From Bacteroidota bacterium (GTDB taxonomy: Bacteria; Bacteroidota; Bacteroidia; Chitinophagales; Saprospiraceae), in NCBI GenBank assembly GCA_024743405.1, contig JANSWP010000015.1:33344-97343 (forward strand): a stretch of DNA of 64,000 bases. Reading direction: 5' to 3'. Positions 35,363 through 44,724 of this stretch are shown one piece after another. Under the pieces are notes generated by a model. It saw only the letters and a list, made by a program, of their open reading frames with translations, had not been told where the DNA came from and did not search any database. Position numbers and translations under genes: made by a program. Position 1 is the first letter of the stretch, and the number at the start of each line of letters is the position of its first letter.

Positions 35363-36721
35363 ATGTCAATTTGGTCAAAAATATTTAAAACAACTGTTCC
35401 TGAAAATCCTGATTCAACACTTTCAAAAAGAGGCTTCAAAGCGTCCAAATCTATTCTAAGAATTGATATGGATATTTATTTTGAAGCAACTAAGAACCTG
35501 TTTGATAAAGAGACAAATCCGAATGGAGCCTTCCCTTTAAATGTGGCAGAAAATAAATTGAGTTGGGATATTCTTCGAGAGAAAATTAGAGAAGTAACCT
35601 TAAAGAATGAAATTCCAGCGTGGGTAGCTGGTTATACTTCTGGAATGGGCGCTCCATCTTTTAGAGAGGTCGTCGCTCAGTTTTTTTCAAAATTTTTGAC
35701 TAAATGTCCAATAAATCCAGACCATCTGGTTTTCTCAGCGGGTGCAACAAGTATTATTGAAATGACAGCAATGGTACTTGGAGACGAGGGTGACGTGGTA
35801 GCTTTCCCTGCACCTTGTTACCCTGTTTACAAACAAGATATTGGAAATACAGCCAATTTGGAAAGGTATGATATTGTGACCCACCATGATATATCTGCTT
35901 TGAATAATGGACCTATATTAAAAACCATTCATCTTGACACAGCAAAAAAGGAGATTGAAAATGCTGGTAAAAAATTCAAAATTTTAGTGCTTTCCAATCC
36001 CGACAACCCAACTGGTGGAATCTATTCGTATGATCATTTAATAGAAATCACCAACTGGTGTTTGGAGAATAAAATCCATTTGATTGTTAGTGAAATTTAT
36101 GGACTTTCACTAATTAATACGAAGCATTCTCATATAAAAGAAGACTACTCTACCCCTATTGAATTTGTTTCTTTTGCTCAAATTATGTCGCAAAAACAAA
36201 GTGATTATTTGCATTTATGGTATTCCTTTTCCAAAGATTTCGGAATTTCCGGATTTAGAGTAGGCTGTGTTTATTCCTTAAATCAATTATTCTTAAAGGC
36301 TTATGAAAACTTGAATTATCCTCGATTGATTTCAAATTATACTAAATGGGTTATGGAATTGATATTACAAGATGAGCAATTTATTCAGTCTTATATTTCA
36401 ATTAATCAACAGAGATTAACGGAAGCCTATGTAGTGGTTAGAAATACAATGAAAAGATTAGATATCGATTATGTCCCATCAAGAGGGAGTCTATTTATTT
36501 GGGCAGATTTCTCAAGATTTTTAGATGGTAACACTCAAAATGCAGAGAATGACTTTTGGATGGAAGTCTATAAAAAAACTAATATTTTATTGACACCAGG
36601 AGAAGGATTTGGTCATTCCAAAAAAGGTCATTTTAGGATTGTTCATCCTTATTTTAAGAAAGAGGATTTGGAAATAGCGATGGCGAGATTGGAGGAATAT
36701 ATTCTAACAAAAAATAATTGA
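35363..36721 (+). CDS. Fold-type I PLP enzyme, ACC-synthase-like aminotransferase
   Basis: A 452-residue class I/II aminotransferase-like protein. PLP landmarks: AGATS phosphate-binding loop, SNPDNPTGG (211-219) with Asn215, Tyr246, the Schiff-base Lys291 in YSFSKDFGISGFRVG, and Arg299. The layout YTSGMGAPSFREVVAQFF early and SKDFG late resembles 1-aminocyclopropane-1-carboxylate synthase-like aminotransferases. The Asp that normally contacts the PLP pyridine nitrogen, in the usual DEIY motif, is replaced by Ser243 (VSEIYG). This would lower the electron-sink strength of PLP and suggests altered chemistry. The substrate may be the same organic or amino acid bound by the upstream TRAP protein. 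A terminator follows. Confidence 0.82.
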   Translation: MSIWSKIFKTTVPENPDSTLSKRGFKASKSILRIDMDIYFEATKNLFDKETNPNGAFPLNVAENKLSWDILREKIREVTLKNEIPAWVAGYTSGMGAPSFREVVAQFFSKFLTKCPINPDHLVFSAGATSIIEMTAMVLGDEGDVVAFPAPCYPVYKQDIGNTANLERYDIVTHHDISALNNGPILKTIHLDTAKKEIENAGKKFKILVLSNPDNPTGGIYSYDHLIEITNWCLENKIHLIVSEIYGLSLINTKHSHIKEDYSTPIEFVSFAQIMSQKQSDYLHLWYSFSKDFGISGFRVGCVYSLNQLFLKAYENLNYPRLISNYTKWVMELILQDEQFIQSYISINQQRLTEAYVVVRNTMKRLDIDYVPSRGSLFIWADFSRFLDGNTQNAENDFWMEVYKKTNILLTPGEGFGHSKKGHFRIVHPYFKKEDLEIAMARLEEYILTKNN

Positions 36722-36748
36722 AAGCGAATCTCACTTTCAATTATTTTT
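36716..36748 (+). terminator. Rho-independent terminator of the TRAP-aminotransferase operon
   Basis: AATTGAAAG (36716-36724) pairs with CTTTCAATT (36734-36742) and is followed by five T after one A. The aminotransferase stop codon lies within the stem. Confidence 0.8.
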
Positions 36749-36811
36749 CCTTGTTGATATATATCTTTGTTGAACAGATGATTAATTTATTTCCATTTTC
36801 AAAACCCTTGC

Positions 36812-38725
36812 TTATGCACCAGCTTCTTCTATCATTAATTGTGCCTTCTCCCACTCTTCCATTGCCGAATCTAAGTTAGTTTTTGCCTCGTTATATTTAT
36901 TGATAACAGTTTGCTGATCAGGTGATTGGAAAAAATCAGATTTACCCATTGTTTTTTCAAAATCTGCAATTTTTGTCTCCAATTTTTCGATTTTCTTTTC
37001 TGCTAAACTAACGGCACGCAAAAGCTTTTTCCGCTCATCATAGCTCAATTCTGGTTTATTTTCTTTTGGTGTTTCTTTTACTTTTGGCGTACTCAATTCA
37101 ACCTCCCTCATATTATCCATTGCCCGTTTTTTAAGGAAATAGTTCACATCACCGAGGTGGTCGTGCAATTTTTTGTCTCGAAATTCAATTGTTCGATTTG
37201 TTAGGCCAGCAAGGAAATCTCTATCATGCGAAACAACAATTATGGTTCCGTCATATTCAACCAAAGCCTGCTTTAAAACTTCTTTTGAAAGCATATCTAG
37301 GTGGTTGGTCGGCTCATCTAATACTAAAAGATTAAATGGATTCAACAGCATACAGGCCAATGCCAATCTTGCTCGCTCTCCTCCTGAAAGGACTGATACT
37401 TTCTTGTCGGCATCTTCTCCACTAAACATGAAGGCGCCTAAAATTTTTCGCAACCTGGTTCGCATTTCCGGAGGCGAATGAGCTTCCATTGTTTCTAATA
37501 GGGTGGACTTAGGATATAACGTATCGGATTGATTTTGCGCATAATATCCTAATTGAACGTTATGCCCAAGTTTCATTTCTCCGTCTGTTAATCCTAATTC
37601 ATTAACAATTATCTTTGCCAATGTTGTTTTTCCCTGGCCATTTTGACCGACAAAAGCTACTCGGTCTCCTCTATCTAATTTAATTCCTACTTTATTCAAA
37701 ACATTTAGAGAACCATAACTCTTTACCAAATTTTTGCCTTCTAAAACAACATCTCCAGAGCGTGGAGCCTTCGGAAAACGAATATTCATGGTCGCCAAAT
37801 CCTCGTCTTGTATTTCAATTCGCTCGATTTTGTCCAACTGCTTTTTCATGGATTGTGCCATTTTCGTTTTTGTTGCTTTCGCCATAAAACGGGTAATGGT
37901 TCGTTCTCTTTGCGCAATTACTTTTTGTTGGTTCTGAAAAGCAGACATTGTTTTTTCCCGACGTTCTGCACGCATTTCCATTGCTTTGGAATAAGGTGCT
38001 TTATAGTCAAACATTTGCCCCAATTCGATTTCAATTGTACGATTTGTTACATTATTTAGAAAAGTCTTGTCGTGAGATATCGTCAATACAGCCCCTGGGT
38101 AGGTCTTTAAAAACTGTTCTAACCAAATAATACTTTCAATATCAAGATGATTCGTAGGCTCATCCAGAAATAAATAGTTGGGACGTTGCAATAGCATCTT
38201 GGCTAGTTCAATACGCATCTGCCAGCCACCACTAAACTCATCAGTCAACCTAGAAAAGTCTGAATTTTTAAAACCTAATCCTTTTAAAACTTTTTCCGCA
38301 TCGGCTTCCATATTATCACCGCCCAGTAAGCTAAACCGATCGTTCAAATCAGAAAACTCAATCAACAGTTTAGAATAGGCATCACTTTCATAATCAGTGC
38401 GGACTCCTAACTCTATATTGATTTCTTCTATCCGCCGTTCTATTTTCTTTGTCCCATCAAAAGCGGTCATCGTTTCATCAATTACAGTCTTCCCTTTAGG
38501 CAATTCCATCTCTTGATGCAGAAAACCTACCGTGCTTTCAGTAGGCATTGTTATATTTCCATCATCTGGTGTAATTTCTTTGGCGATGATCTTTAACAAA
38601 GTAGATTTGCCAGCTCCATTTCGACCTATTAGTCCAACTTTATCTTTTACTCCAATCACTAAATCTATTGAATCTAATAAGATTCGGTCTCCGTATTTAA
38701 CAAAAATATTTGATGCGGTAATCAT
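36812..38725 (-). CDS. ABC-F family ATPase
   Basis: A 637-residue soluble protein with two ABC ATPase domains and no membrane segment. ABC-F proteins act on the ribosome as translation or antibiotic-resistance factors. Both Walker A loops are intact (GLIGRNGAGKST near 34-45 and GQNGQGKTT near 360-368). The signatures are LTDEFSGGWQMRIELA and VSVLSGGERARLALA, and each has a Walker B with LFLDEPTNHLD or LVLDEPTNHLD. The linker between the domains (about 235-325, rich in Lys, Arg and Gln) is the ribosome-contacting P-site tRNA interaction region. The C-terminus (about 560-637) is a charged coiled coil resembling the Uup C-terminal domain. A TACTTTTG box lies at 38746-38753. Confidence 0.9.
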   Translation of the reverse strand: MITASNIFVKYGDRILLDSIDLVIGVKDKVGLIGRNGAGKSTLLKIIAKEITPDDGNITMPTESTVGFLHQEMELPKGKTVIDETMTAFDGTKKIERRIEEINIELGVRTDYESDAYSKLLIEFSDLNDRFSLLGGDNMEADAEKVLKGLGFKNSDFSRLTDEFSGGWQMRIELAKMLLQRPNYLFLDEPTNHLDIESIIWLEQFLKTYPGAVLTISHDKTFLNNVTNRTIEIELGQMFDYKAPYSKAMEMRAERREKTMSAFQNQQKVIAQRERTITRFMAKATKTKMAQSMKKQLDKIERIEIQDEDLATMNIRFPKAPRSGDVVLEGKNLVKSYGSLNVLNKVGIKLDRGDRVAFVGQNGQGKTTLAKIIVNELGLTDGEMKLGHNVQLGYYAQNQSDTLYPKSTLLETMEAHSPPEMRTRLRKILGAFMFSGEDADKKVSVLSGGERARLALACMLLNPFNLLVLDEPTNHLDMLSKEVLKQALVEYDGTIIVVSHDRDFLAGLTNRTIEFRDKKLHDHLGDVNYFLKKRAMDNMREVELSTPKVKETPKENKPELSYDERKKLLRAVSLAEKKIEKLETKIADFEKTMGKSDFFQSPDQQTVINKYNEAKTNLDSAMEEWEKAQLMIEEAGA

Positions 38726-38839
38726 GTATTTTTAATTTGAGGGCGCAAAAGTAGGGAACGAAACGCGAATTTCCCTATTCATTTAATTAAGAAATAATAA
38801 TTGTGTTGAATGATTGATAGGTGCTTGGAAAAAAAAAAG

Positions 38840-39889
38840 TTATGCTTTTTCTAAAGTGAAGCCAAAGGTAGATCCAAGATCAACAGTACTTCTTACGTTA
38901 ATCGTTTGTTTGTGTGCTTCAATGATGTGTTTTACAATTGCGAGTCCAAGACCAGATCCTCCTTGAGCCCGAGATCGACTTTTGTCTACCCTATAGAAAC
39001 GGTCAAAAACATGATTCAAATGATGTTGAGGAATTCCAATTCCATTATCTGCTACTTCAATTAATATATTTTTATCCATGTCATAAAATCCAACTTTAGT
39101 ATTACCATTATTATTTCCATATTTGATTGAATTGGTTACTAAGTTCATTAGGACTTGACGAACATTTTCTCTATCTGCATTGACTAAATAAGTTAGATCT
39201 GCACCTGATTTAAAAAGTAGCTTAACACCCGCTTTTCTGGCTTTTATTTCTAAGTCTTCGAAAACCTCAGCAGCCAATTTCTTAATATCAAATGGTCTCA
39301 AATCTAATTCTAAATTTCCTGATTCTAAACGAGAAATGGCATCTAGGTCTTCAACTATGGTATTTAAACGCTCTACATTTTTGGCTGCTTTTTTTAAAAA
39401 CTTTGAATTGATTTTTTTGTCAAATAGCCCACCTTCAAGTAGGGTTTCTAAATAGCCTTGAATATTAAATATGGGGGTTTTTAATTCATGTGAAATATCA
39501 CCTAAAAATTTTCTACGATATTCTTGCCATGATTTTAAATTCTGAATTTCTTTTGCCTGAGTATCTGCCCAATTTGTTACTTCCTTTTCTACTTCTGAAA
39601 TAATATCCATGTCACTTGCTACCGATTGATTTTTTTCTTCAGGAGAAATTTTATGTTGGTGTATAGTTTTGTAAATCAATTTTATCTTTCGGTAAATATA
39701 TCTTTTCAAATAGTAGATAATCACACCATAAGCTAATGTAAAAGTTACAATTGAAATTAAAATAACCATTGTCCATGAAGCTTCAGTGAAGTTGGTTACC
39801 TTAAAAATAGATAGTATTAATAAAAGGAAAGAACCAATATATAAGGAAGAAAAGAAAGCAATTTGTTTTGGTGTTGGATTTTTAAGCAT
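38840..39889 (-). CDS. PhoR-like membrane sensor histidine kinase
   Basis: A 349-residue sensor kinase. Two transmembrane helices (about 12-30 and 39-60) bound a very short extracytoplasmic loop, so it has little room for an external sensor domain. A linker leads to the DHp domain with the phospho-acceptor His134 in DISHELKTPI. The HATPase domain (about 230-345) has the N box LVTNSIKYG, the G1 box VADNGIGIP and the G2 box GGSGLGLAIVKHII. The layout is that of the PhoR group. It is encoded just downstream of its response regulator, 64 bp apart. Confidence 0.92.
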   Translation of the reverse strand: MLKNPTPKQIAFFSSLYIGSFLLLILSIFKVTNFTEASWTMVILISIVTFTLAYGVIIYYLKRYIYRKIKLIYKTIHQHKISPEEKNQSVASDMDIISEVEKEVTNWADTQAKEIQNLKSWQEYRRKFLGDISHELKTPIFNIQGYLETLLEGGLFDKKINSKFLKKAAKNVERLNTIVEDLDAISRLESGNLELDLRPFDIKKLAAEVFEDLEIKARKAGVKLLFKSGADLTYLVNADRENVRQVLMNLVTNSIKYGNNNGNTKVGFYDMDKNILIEVADNGIGIPQHHLNHVFDRFYRVDKSRSRAQGGSGLGLAIVKHIIEAHKQTINVRSTVDLGSTFGFTLEKA

Positions 39890-39953
39890 ATTGTTTTAAT
39901 AAAATCATTTTCAAGTGTGATTTGGTAATAAAAAAAATTAAAATTGAAAGATT

Positions 39954-40637
39954 TTAAAACTCAAATTTATAACCTATACCTTTTATGGTTTTTATATAAT
40001 TGTCCCCTAATTTTTCTCTTAATTTTCGAATGTGCACATCAATCGTCCGGTTCCCTACAATCACATCACTTCCCCATACCTTAATAAAAATTTCTTCTCG
40101 TGAAAAAACCTTTCCTGGCTTGCTAATTAATAAATTCAATAGTTCAAATTCTTTCTTAGCCAGATCAATCTTTTTATCGTCCTTTATAACTAATATCTTC
40201 TCTCTGTCAATAGTCAAATTACCAATTTTAGATATCGAATCATTATTTTCAGACCCTAGATTCCCAGACCTTCTTAATAATGCTTTTATCCTACTGATAA
40301 GTACTCTTGGACGAATAGGCTTTGTGATATAGTCATCTCCACCTACATCGAGCGCTGCAATTTGAGAATAATCTTCTTCTCTTGCCGTCAAAAAAGCTAT
40401 TAGCGTATTTTCAAATTGCTTTTTATCACGCAGGTTTCTGCAAACCTCAACGCCATCGATGTTTGGCATCATTATGTCTAAGATGATTAAATCAGGCTGC
40501 ATTTTGATAGCTTTCTGAATTCCTTCTTCACCATCAACAGCCGTCTCAACCAGAAATCCCTCCTTTTCTAGGTTGTAGGTCAAAATTTCTAAGATATCCG
40601 GTTCATCGTCTACAACCAATATTTTATATTTTTCCAT
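39954..40637 (-). CDS. PhoB/OmpR-family response regulator
   Basis: A 227-residue two-component response regulator. The receiver domain (1-120) has the acidic pair DDE at 10-12, the phosphorylated Asp54 in LIILDIMMP, and Lys at about 106. The C-terminal winged-helix DNA-binding domain (about 135-227) shows VFSREEIFIKVWG, VGNRTIDVHIRKLREKLG and a final IKGIGYKFEF. It pairs with the kinase at 38840. Phosphate starvation control is suggested by similarity to PhoB and is not shown here. Confidence 0.93.
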   Translation of the reverse strand: MEKYKILVVDDEPDILEILTYNLEKEGFLVETAVDGEEGIQKAIKMQPDLIILDIMMPNIDGVEVCRNLRDKKQFENTLIAFLTAREEDYSQIAALDVGGDDYITKPIRPRVLISRIKALLRRSGNLGSENNDSISKIGNLTIDREKILVIKDDKKIDLAKKEFELLNLLISKPGKVFSREEIFIKVWGSDVIVGNRTIDVHIRKLREKLGDNYIKTIKGIGYKFEF

Positions 40638-40767
40638 TATTATGGTATGTTTTCTAGGCGTAAAATTAATTTTTCCTCAAAGTTTGACCCTTCCTATTCT
40701 ATTAAGAAATTGTTAAGTTTTCATAATCGGACTTAGGCTAACAAATTGAAAATCAATCTATTTAATA

Positions 40768-41100
40768 TCACTTAGTTGAATTCAAATTCCTAACTTGAAT
40801 TGAATCTTGTACTTGTTGATAAATTCTTTTAACATAATCAGGGTTAATAGTTATCAAGTTATATGAACTATCAAAATCTACTTGATTAACCCCTTGAATT
40901 TCCAAGATTTGAGCATAATACTTTTTCAGTGTGGTGTCTTTTCTGATTCCTGTCAAATGCTGGACTGCCGCCTCAGCAAAATGAACATCCACTAAAACAT
41001 TTACCATTATTTCATCTTTAATAAATGGGGTTTGTTCCTTATCGCAAGCAAGGAAACAAAAAATAATTAAATAATAAACTAGAATATTAATCAACTTCAT
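40768..41100 (-). CDS. DUF4296 lipoprotein
   Basis: A 110-residue lipoprotein, with the lipobox in YLIIFCFLACDKE, so the lipidated Cys is about residue 19. The mature part MVNVLVDVHFAEAAVQ and the YYAQILEIQGV segments match DUF4296, a small family almost restricted to Bacteroidota with no known function. It starts 2 bp after the SixA-like gene, so the two are co-transcribed. Confidence 0.85.
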   Translation of the reverse strand: MKLINILVYYLIIFCFLACDKEQTPFIKDEIMVNVLVDVHFAEAAVQHLTGIRKDTTLKKYYAQILEIQGVNQVDFDSSYNLITINPDYVKRIYQQVQDSIQVRNLNSTK

Positions 41101-41102
41101 TT

Positions 41103-41600
41103 TTAATGAAAGTACTGTTTAGGATAATGAAATTCAGTCAATACCCCTGAGGATTTGGAAAATGATGACCAAGACTCAATATCACACTCAACTTTTACAA
41201 TTCCACAAGTTGGAAGGTTGGGAATATATTCACTTGAATAAAAATTGGCAATGGACGTAAAAGTAGGATTATGCCCAAAAACTAAAATAGTTTGCGCTTC
41301 ATTTGGCGTATTTTTTACTAGCTTCAATATGGTTCCTTCCCATGCTTCGTATATTTCGCTTTCAAGTATTAATTGCTTTGAAGTCAATCCTAATTCTTCT
41401 ATAAAATACTTTGCCGTAGTTAAGGCTCTATTGGCAGTGCTACTATAAATCAAATCAACTTTAACACCTTTGCCCTTCAAAATTTTCGCCATAAAAGGGG
41501 CGTCTCTTAAACCTCTTTTATTTAGAGGGCGATCATGATCCATTAAGTCTAAATCTGACCAACTTGATTTTGCATGTCTAATAAAATAAACTGTTTTCAT
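41103..41600 (-). CDS. SixA-like histidine phosphatase
   Basis: A 165-residue histidine phosphatase-superfamily protein. The phosphate-binding RHAKSSWSD at the start contains the catalytic His (RHG-type, here RHA). Later it has a second Arg and the FGHNPTF segment (about 130-136), with the second catalytic His. It resembles SixA, which removes phosphate from the ArcB histidine phosphotransfer domain, though many homologues act on other substrates. It is followed after 2 bp by the DUF4296 lipoprotein gene. Confidence 0.87.
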   Translation of the reverse strand: MKTVYFIRHAKSSWSDLDLMDHDRPLNKRGLRDAPFMAKILKGKGVKVDLIYSSTANRALTTAKYFIEELGLTSKQLILESEIYEAWEGTILKLVKNTPNEAQTILVFGHNPTFTSIANFYSSEYIPNLPTCGIVKVECDIESWSSFSKSSGVLTEFHYPKQYFH

Positions 41601-42217
41601 AAAAAAGAAGTTATTGAATTATCACTTTTTTTAAATTCTATAAATTAAATAGGATTTTTTTTGAAGAAGATGGTTTCACGAGAAAACAAGGCGAAAATAA
41701 TCAAAAATAGCCTTAGCTTTTGATTATTCTTTTTACAAAAAAAGCCTTCAAAAGAAGAAGATATTTTGTTTAGTACTGATGAAAAAATAAGGTGGTCATC
41801 TAGGCTATTCAGATGTGTAGTTAAACAAGGAAGATAACATAGGCGATGCAGCACATCGGCGAGGTTTTCTACTTTAAATATGGCAGCATAGATGTTCAAG
41901 TTATTCTTTCATTGTTACTTATAAAGTATTTTTTATTTCTAATAAATAAGTCCGACAATTCAAAAGATATATTCGAAAACGAAGGAGTTATTATTTAGTA
42001 TTATAGCAGATTTTCAAAACCCTTAAAACAAATGAAGGGCGAAAACTAAATAAGCAAAGATAGGCTAAAAAGTAAATTATTGATTTTGTGCATAAAATAT
42101 TGATATTCAATTGATTGAATATATAAATATGAATGTTTCTTAAAATGATTTCAAAAAAGTGCTACCTTTATTTGTTTGCAGTTACCTGAATAGTAATTAA
42201 ATGGAATTTACCAAAGA
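41601..42217. other. Gene-free spacer with a hairpin
   Basis: No credible gene in 617 bp (an 84-codon minus-strand frame at 41645-41899 is rejected). An inverted repeat AATAATCAAAA / TTTTGATTATT (41696-41706 with 41718-41728) is the only notable structure. Confidence 0.35.
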
Positions 42218-43897
42218 ATGAATTTTTTATTGAAAAACCTTGAATTACATCTTCCTGAGCATTGCCTTTTAAATGGAGAAAAAAGCTATGATCAGGGCAA
42301 TGTTTTGAATCTTTATGAATCCGAAAAACATCTTTGGGTATCCTATGTATTGGAACATGAAGTAGAAATACAAATTTCTCCATCCAAAGTATTAGCCTAT
42401 TCTTGTGAATGCGAAGATTATAAGGATAAAGATGTTTGTGAGCATATTGGAGCTACCCTGCTAGCTTTAAGAAAACATTTGTCTATAAATAAGGAAAAGA
42501 AACAAAAAAGGAAGATTTCAAAAACGCCTCCAAAACGATTGACCATCAATGCCGTTTTTGAACATGTGGACAATGAAGATTTAGTGAGTTTTATGCGCCA
42601 ATACGCTAAAGCCAATAGGACATTTGGACTAGCCCTTAAAGCTAGATTTGCAGCAAAGGTTCCAATGGAAAATAGTTATGAGAAATATGCTCAGTTGATT
42701 GATTCAACTATAAATTCATATAGAAAAAAAGATGATAAAATAAACTTTACAGGCAGTATACAAATTATCGGAATTGCCAAGCAGTTATTAGGGTTAGCAA
42801 AAGATGAAATAGCCTTAGAAAATCTAAGTGAAGGGTTCGTTATTTTAAAATGTTTAATAAAAAAGATAACCCCTGTTTTACAAAAATTAGAAAACAATCA
42901 AGAAAAAATCAGCTTATTTATAGATGCTTCTTTTAAGACCATCAAGCAATTATTGAGTTTTGAACCTGCACCCTATTTGCAAAATCAAATAAGGTTATTC
43001 TGTCTGGAAGAAATGACAAAGCCGATCTATTATTTAAATGAGTTTAGTTTTTATTTCATTGATCTTTTAAAATTAATCTCTATTGAACAAAAGGAGTTGA
43101 AGGAGCTTTTAAAGGTGATTGATTATCAACTGGACTCTCAAGAAATATCTGAAAATTTTCGCGCTAAGTTGATTTTTGAAAAAATGAAACTTTTAGATAA
43201 GTTAGGATCAAAAAATCAAATTCATTTATTAATAAATAAACACTTACAAAATCCAGAATTAATACTGGCAGTTATAGAAAATTCAATAAATACAAAAGAC
43301 TATACTCAAGCAAAAGATATCGCTATAAAAGGATTAAGTCAGAAGTATAAAGAATTATACAAGGTAAAAATAGAAATCTTACTTCTTCAAATATATTTGA
43401 CCTTAAACGAAAAAGAGAAAATAGCCCCTCTTTCAAAAGAATTGTTTATTGAAACTTTTGATTTCAAATATCTTAATATTTATAAATCTTATTCAACTAA
43501 GCAATGGAATGAGTCGATAAAAGAATTACTCACTAAACTACATAATCTACCCTATTCAATTAAAAAAAGGGATACAATCGCTAAATTTTTAACTGAAGAA
43601 AAATTGCATGATGAATTGTTTGAATATATGACTCGGTTAGGTTCCTTAGATTTGCTACGGAATTTTGACAAGTTTCTATTACCCGAAAAGAAAAAGGAGG
43701 TATTTGAACTTTACCACCAGCTTTTATCCCAATATTTAAACCATCATTTTGGTCGAATTCCATCTGAAAAAATAAAAAATACTATCCTACACCTTTTTGA
43801 AATTGGCGCTAATGATTTAGCTTCAATGTTGGTAAAACAAATAAAAAGTGATTTTAAGGAACGTCCTTCCCTAATGGATAAATTGAATCTTTTTTAG
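42218..43897 (+). CDS. SWIM zinc-finger protein without a helicase domain
   Basis: A 559-residue protein. The N-terminal 80 residues contain a SWIM zinc finger with the CxCx(8)CxH arrangement (Cys63, Cys65, Cys74, His76) in YSCECEDYKDKDVCEHIG. The next 480 residues are alpha-helical and Lys/Leu/Glu-rich, without motifs I know. SWIM fingers usually sit in front of SNF2 helicases or in transposases; here no helicase motifs are seen and the length is complete, so it may be a partner protein or a nucleic-acid-binding scaffold. The helical remainder resembles a solenoid. No TAnnTTTG box was found upstream. Confidence 0.75.
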   Translation: MNFLLKNLELHLPEHCLLNGEKSYDQGNVLNLYESEKHLWVSYVLEHEVEIQISPSKVLAYSCECEDYKDKDVCEHIGATLLALRKHLSINKEKKQKRKISKTPPKRLTINAVFEHVDNEDLVSFMRQYAKANRTFGLALKARFAAKVPMENSYEKYAQLIDSTINSYRKKDDKINFTGSIQIIGIAKQLLGLAKDEIALENLSEGFVILKCLIKKITPVLQKLENNQEKISLFIDASFKTIKQLLSFEPAPYLQNQIRLFCLEEMTKPIYYLNEFSFYFIDLLKLISIEQKELKELLKVIDYQLDSQEISENFRAKLIFEKMKLLDKLGSKNQIHLLINKHLQNPELILAVIENSINTKDYTQAKDIAIKGLSQKYKELYKVKIEILLLQIYLTLNEKEKIAPLSKELFIETFDFKYLNIYKSYSTKQWNESIKELLTKLHNLPYSIKKRDTIAKFLTEEKLHDELFEYMTRLGSLDLLRNFDKFLLPEKKKEVFELYHQLLSQYLNHHFGRIPSEKIKNTILHLFEIGANDLASMLVKQIKSDFKERPSLMDKLNLF

Positions 43898-43959
43898 CTA
43901 GGTGTAGCTTGTATCTATATTTTAAAAATATCCAAGTACTTATTAAAGATAATAGTAAC

Positions 43960-44649
43960 ATGAAAAAAATTGTAGTGATGACAGGCGCTGGAATAAGTGC
44001 CGAAAGTGGAATAAAAACTTTTAGAGATGCAGGAGGTCTTTGGGAAGGTCATGATGTGATGGAGGTGGCGTCGCCTGAAGGGTGGCATAAAAATAAAGCA
44101 TTGGTTCTTGATTTTTACAATCAAAGACGGAAACAACTCCATGAAGTAAAACCTAATGAAGGACACCATGCATTAGTTGAATTGGAAAAGCAATATGATG
44201 TTTCTATTATTACTCAAAATGTAGACAATCTTCATGAAGTAGCAGGAAGTTCTAATATTATTCATTTGCATGGCGAATTAATGAAAGTGCGTAGTACGGT
44301 TTATGATGAATTAGTTTATGAAATGGCAGGAGACATTAATTTGGGGGATAAATGTGAAAAGGGGGCTCAATTGAGACCACATATCGTCTGGTTTGGAGAG
44401 ATGGTACCAATGCTAGAAATTGCCGCCTATGCAACAACTGAAGCAGACATTATTATTATTATTGGCACATCGATGCAAGTTTATCCTGCTGCTGGTTTGG
44501 TTGGTTATGCTCCATCCGGTATTCCAATTTATTATGTGGATCCAAATCCAACAATTAATTATGAGTTGGCCAATAGTGGTAATTTAAAAGTCATTTCAGA
44601 AAAGGCTACAACTGGGGTACGAAAAGTGGTGAATGAGTTATTAAAATAA
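43960..44649 (+). CDS. NAD-dependent protein deacylase, sirtuin (CobB type)
   Basis: A 229-residue SIR2-family enzyme that removes acyl groups from lysine using NAD. Visible are TGAGISAESGIKTFR (residues 8-22) for NAD, the Tyr53/Arg56 pair in FYNQRRKQL that marks the desuccinylase-capable group, TQNVDNLHE (85-93) and the catalytic His104 in HLHGEL. The start at 43960 is chosen because MKKIVVMTGAG is the usual beginning; an upstream Met at 43909 adds an unrelated extension. The structural zinc site of most sirtuins is missing: between His104 and FGEMVP only one Cys (DKCEKG) remains instead of four. The terminator that follows is strong. Confidence 0.9.
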   Translation: MKKIVVMTGAGISAESGIKTFRDAGGLWEGHDVMEVASPEGWHKNKALVLDFYNQRRKQLHEVKPNEGHHALVELEKQYDVSIITQNVDNLHEVAGSSNIIHLHGELMKVRSTVYDELVYEMAGDINLGDKCEKGAQLRPHIVWFGEMVPMLEIAAYATTEADIIIIIGTSMQVYPAAGLVGYAPSGIPIYYVDPNPTINYELANSGNLKVISEKATTGVRKVVNELLK

Positions 44650-44664
44650 TGGAATAGCGTAAAT

Positions 44665-44706
44665 AAAAAATGGGCGTTTGGATTAGATACCAAACGCCCA
44701 TTTTTT
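44665..44706. terminator. Bidirectional rho-independent terminator
   Basis: A perfect 11-bp stem (44671-44681 with 44690-44700) is extended by A and T runs on its two sides, between the convergent sirtuin and peroxidase genes. Confidence 0.92.
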
Positions 44707-44724
44707 ATTATTGACACTTACATT

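Noticed and set aside
37173..38735. Several plus-strand frames opposite the ABC-F gene
   Set aside because: They lie entirely opposite a well-supported gene with both Walker motifs and have no domains of their own.
41645..41899. 84-codon minus-strand frame in the spacer after the SixA-like gene
   Set aside because: Low-complexity Leu/Phe/Asn composition, no domain, no promoter box, and it overlaps a hairpin.
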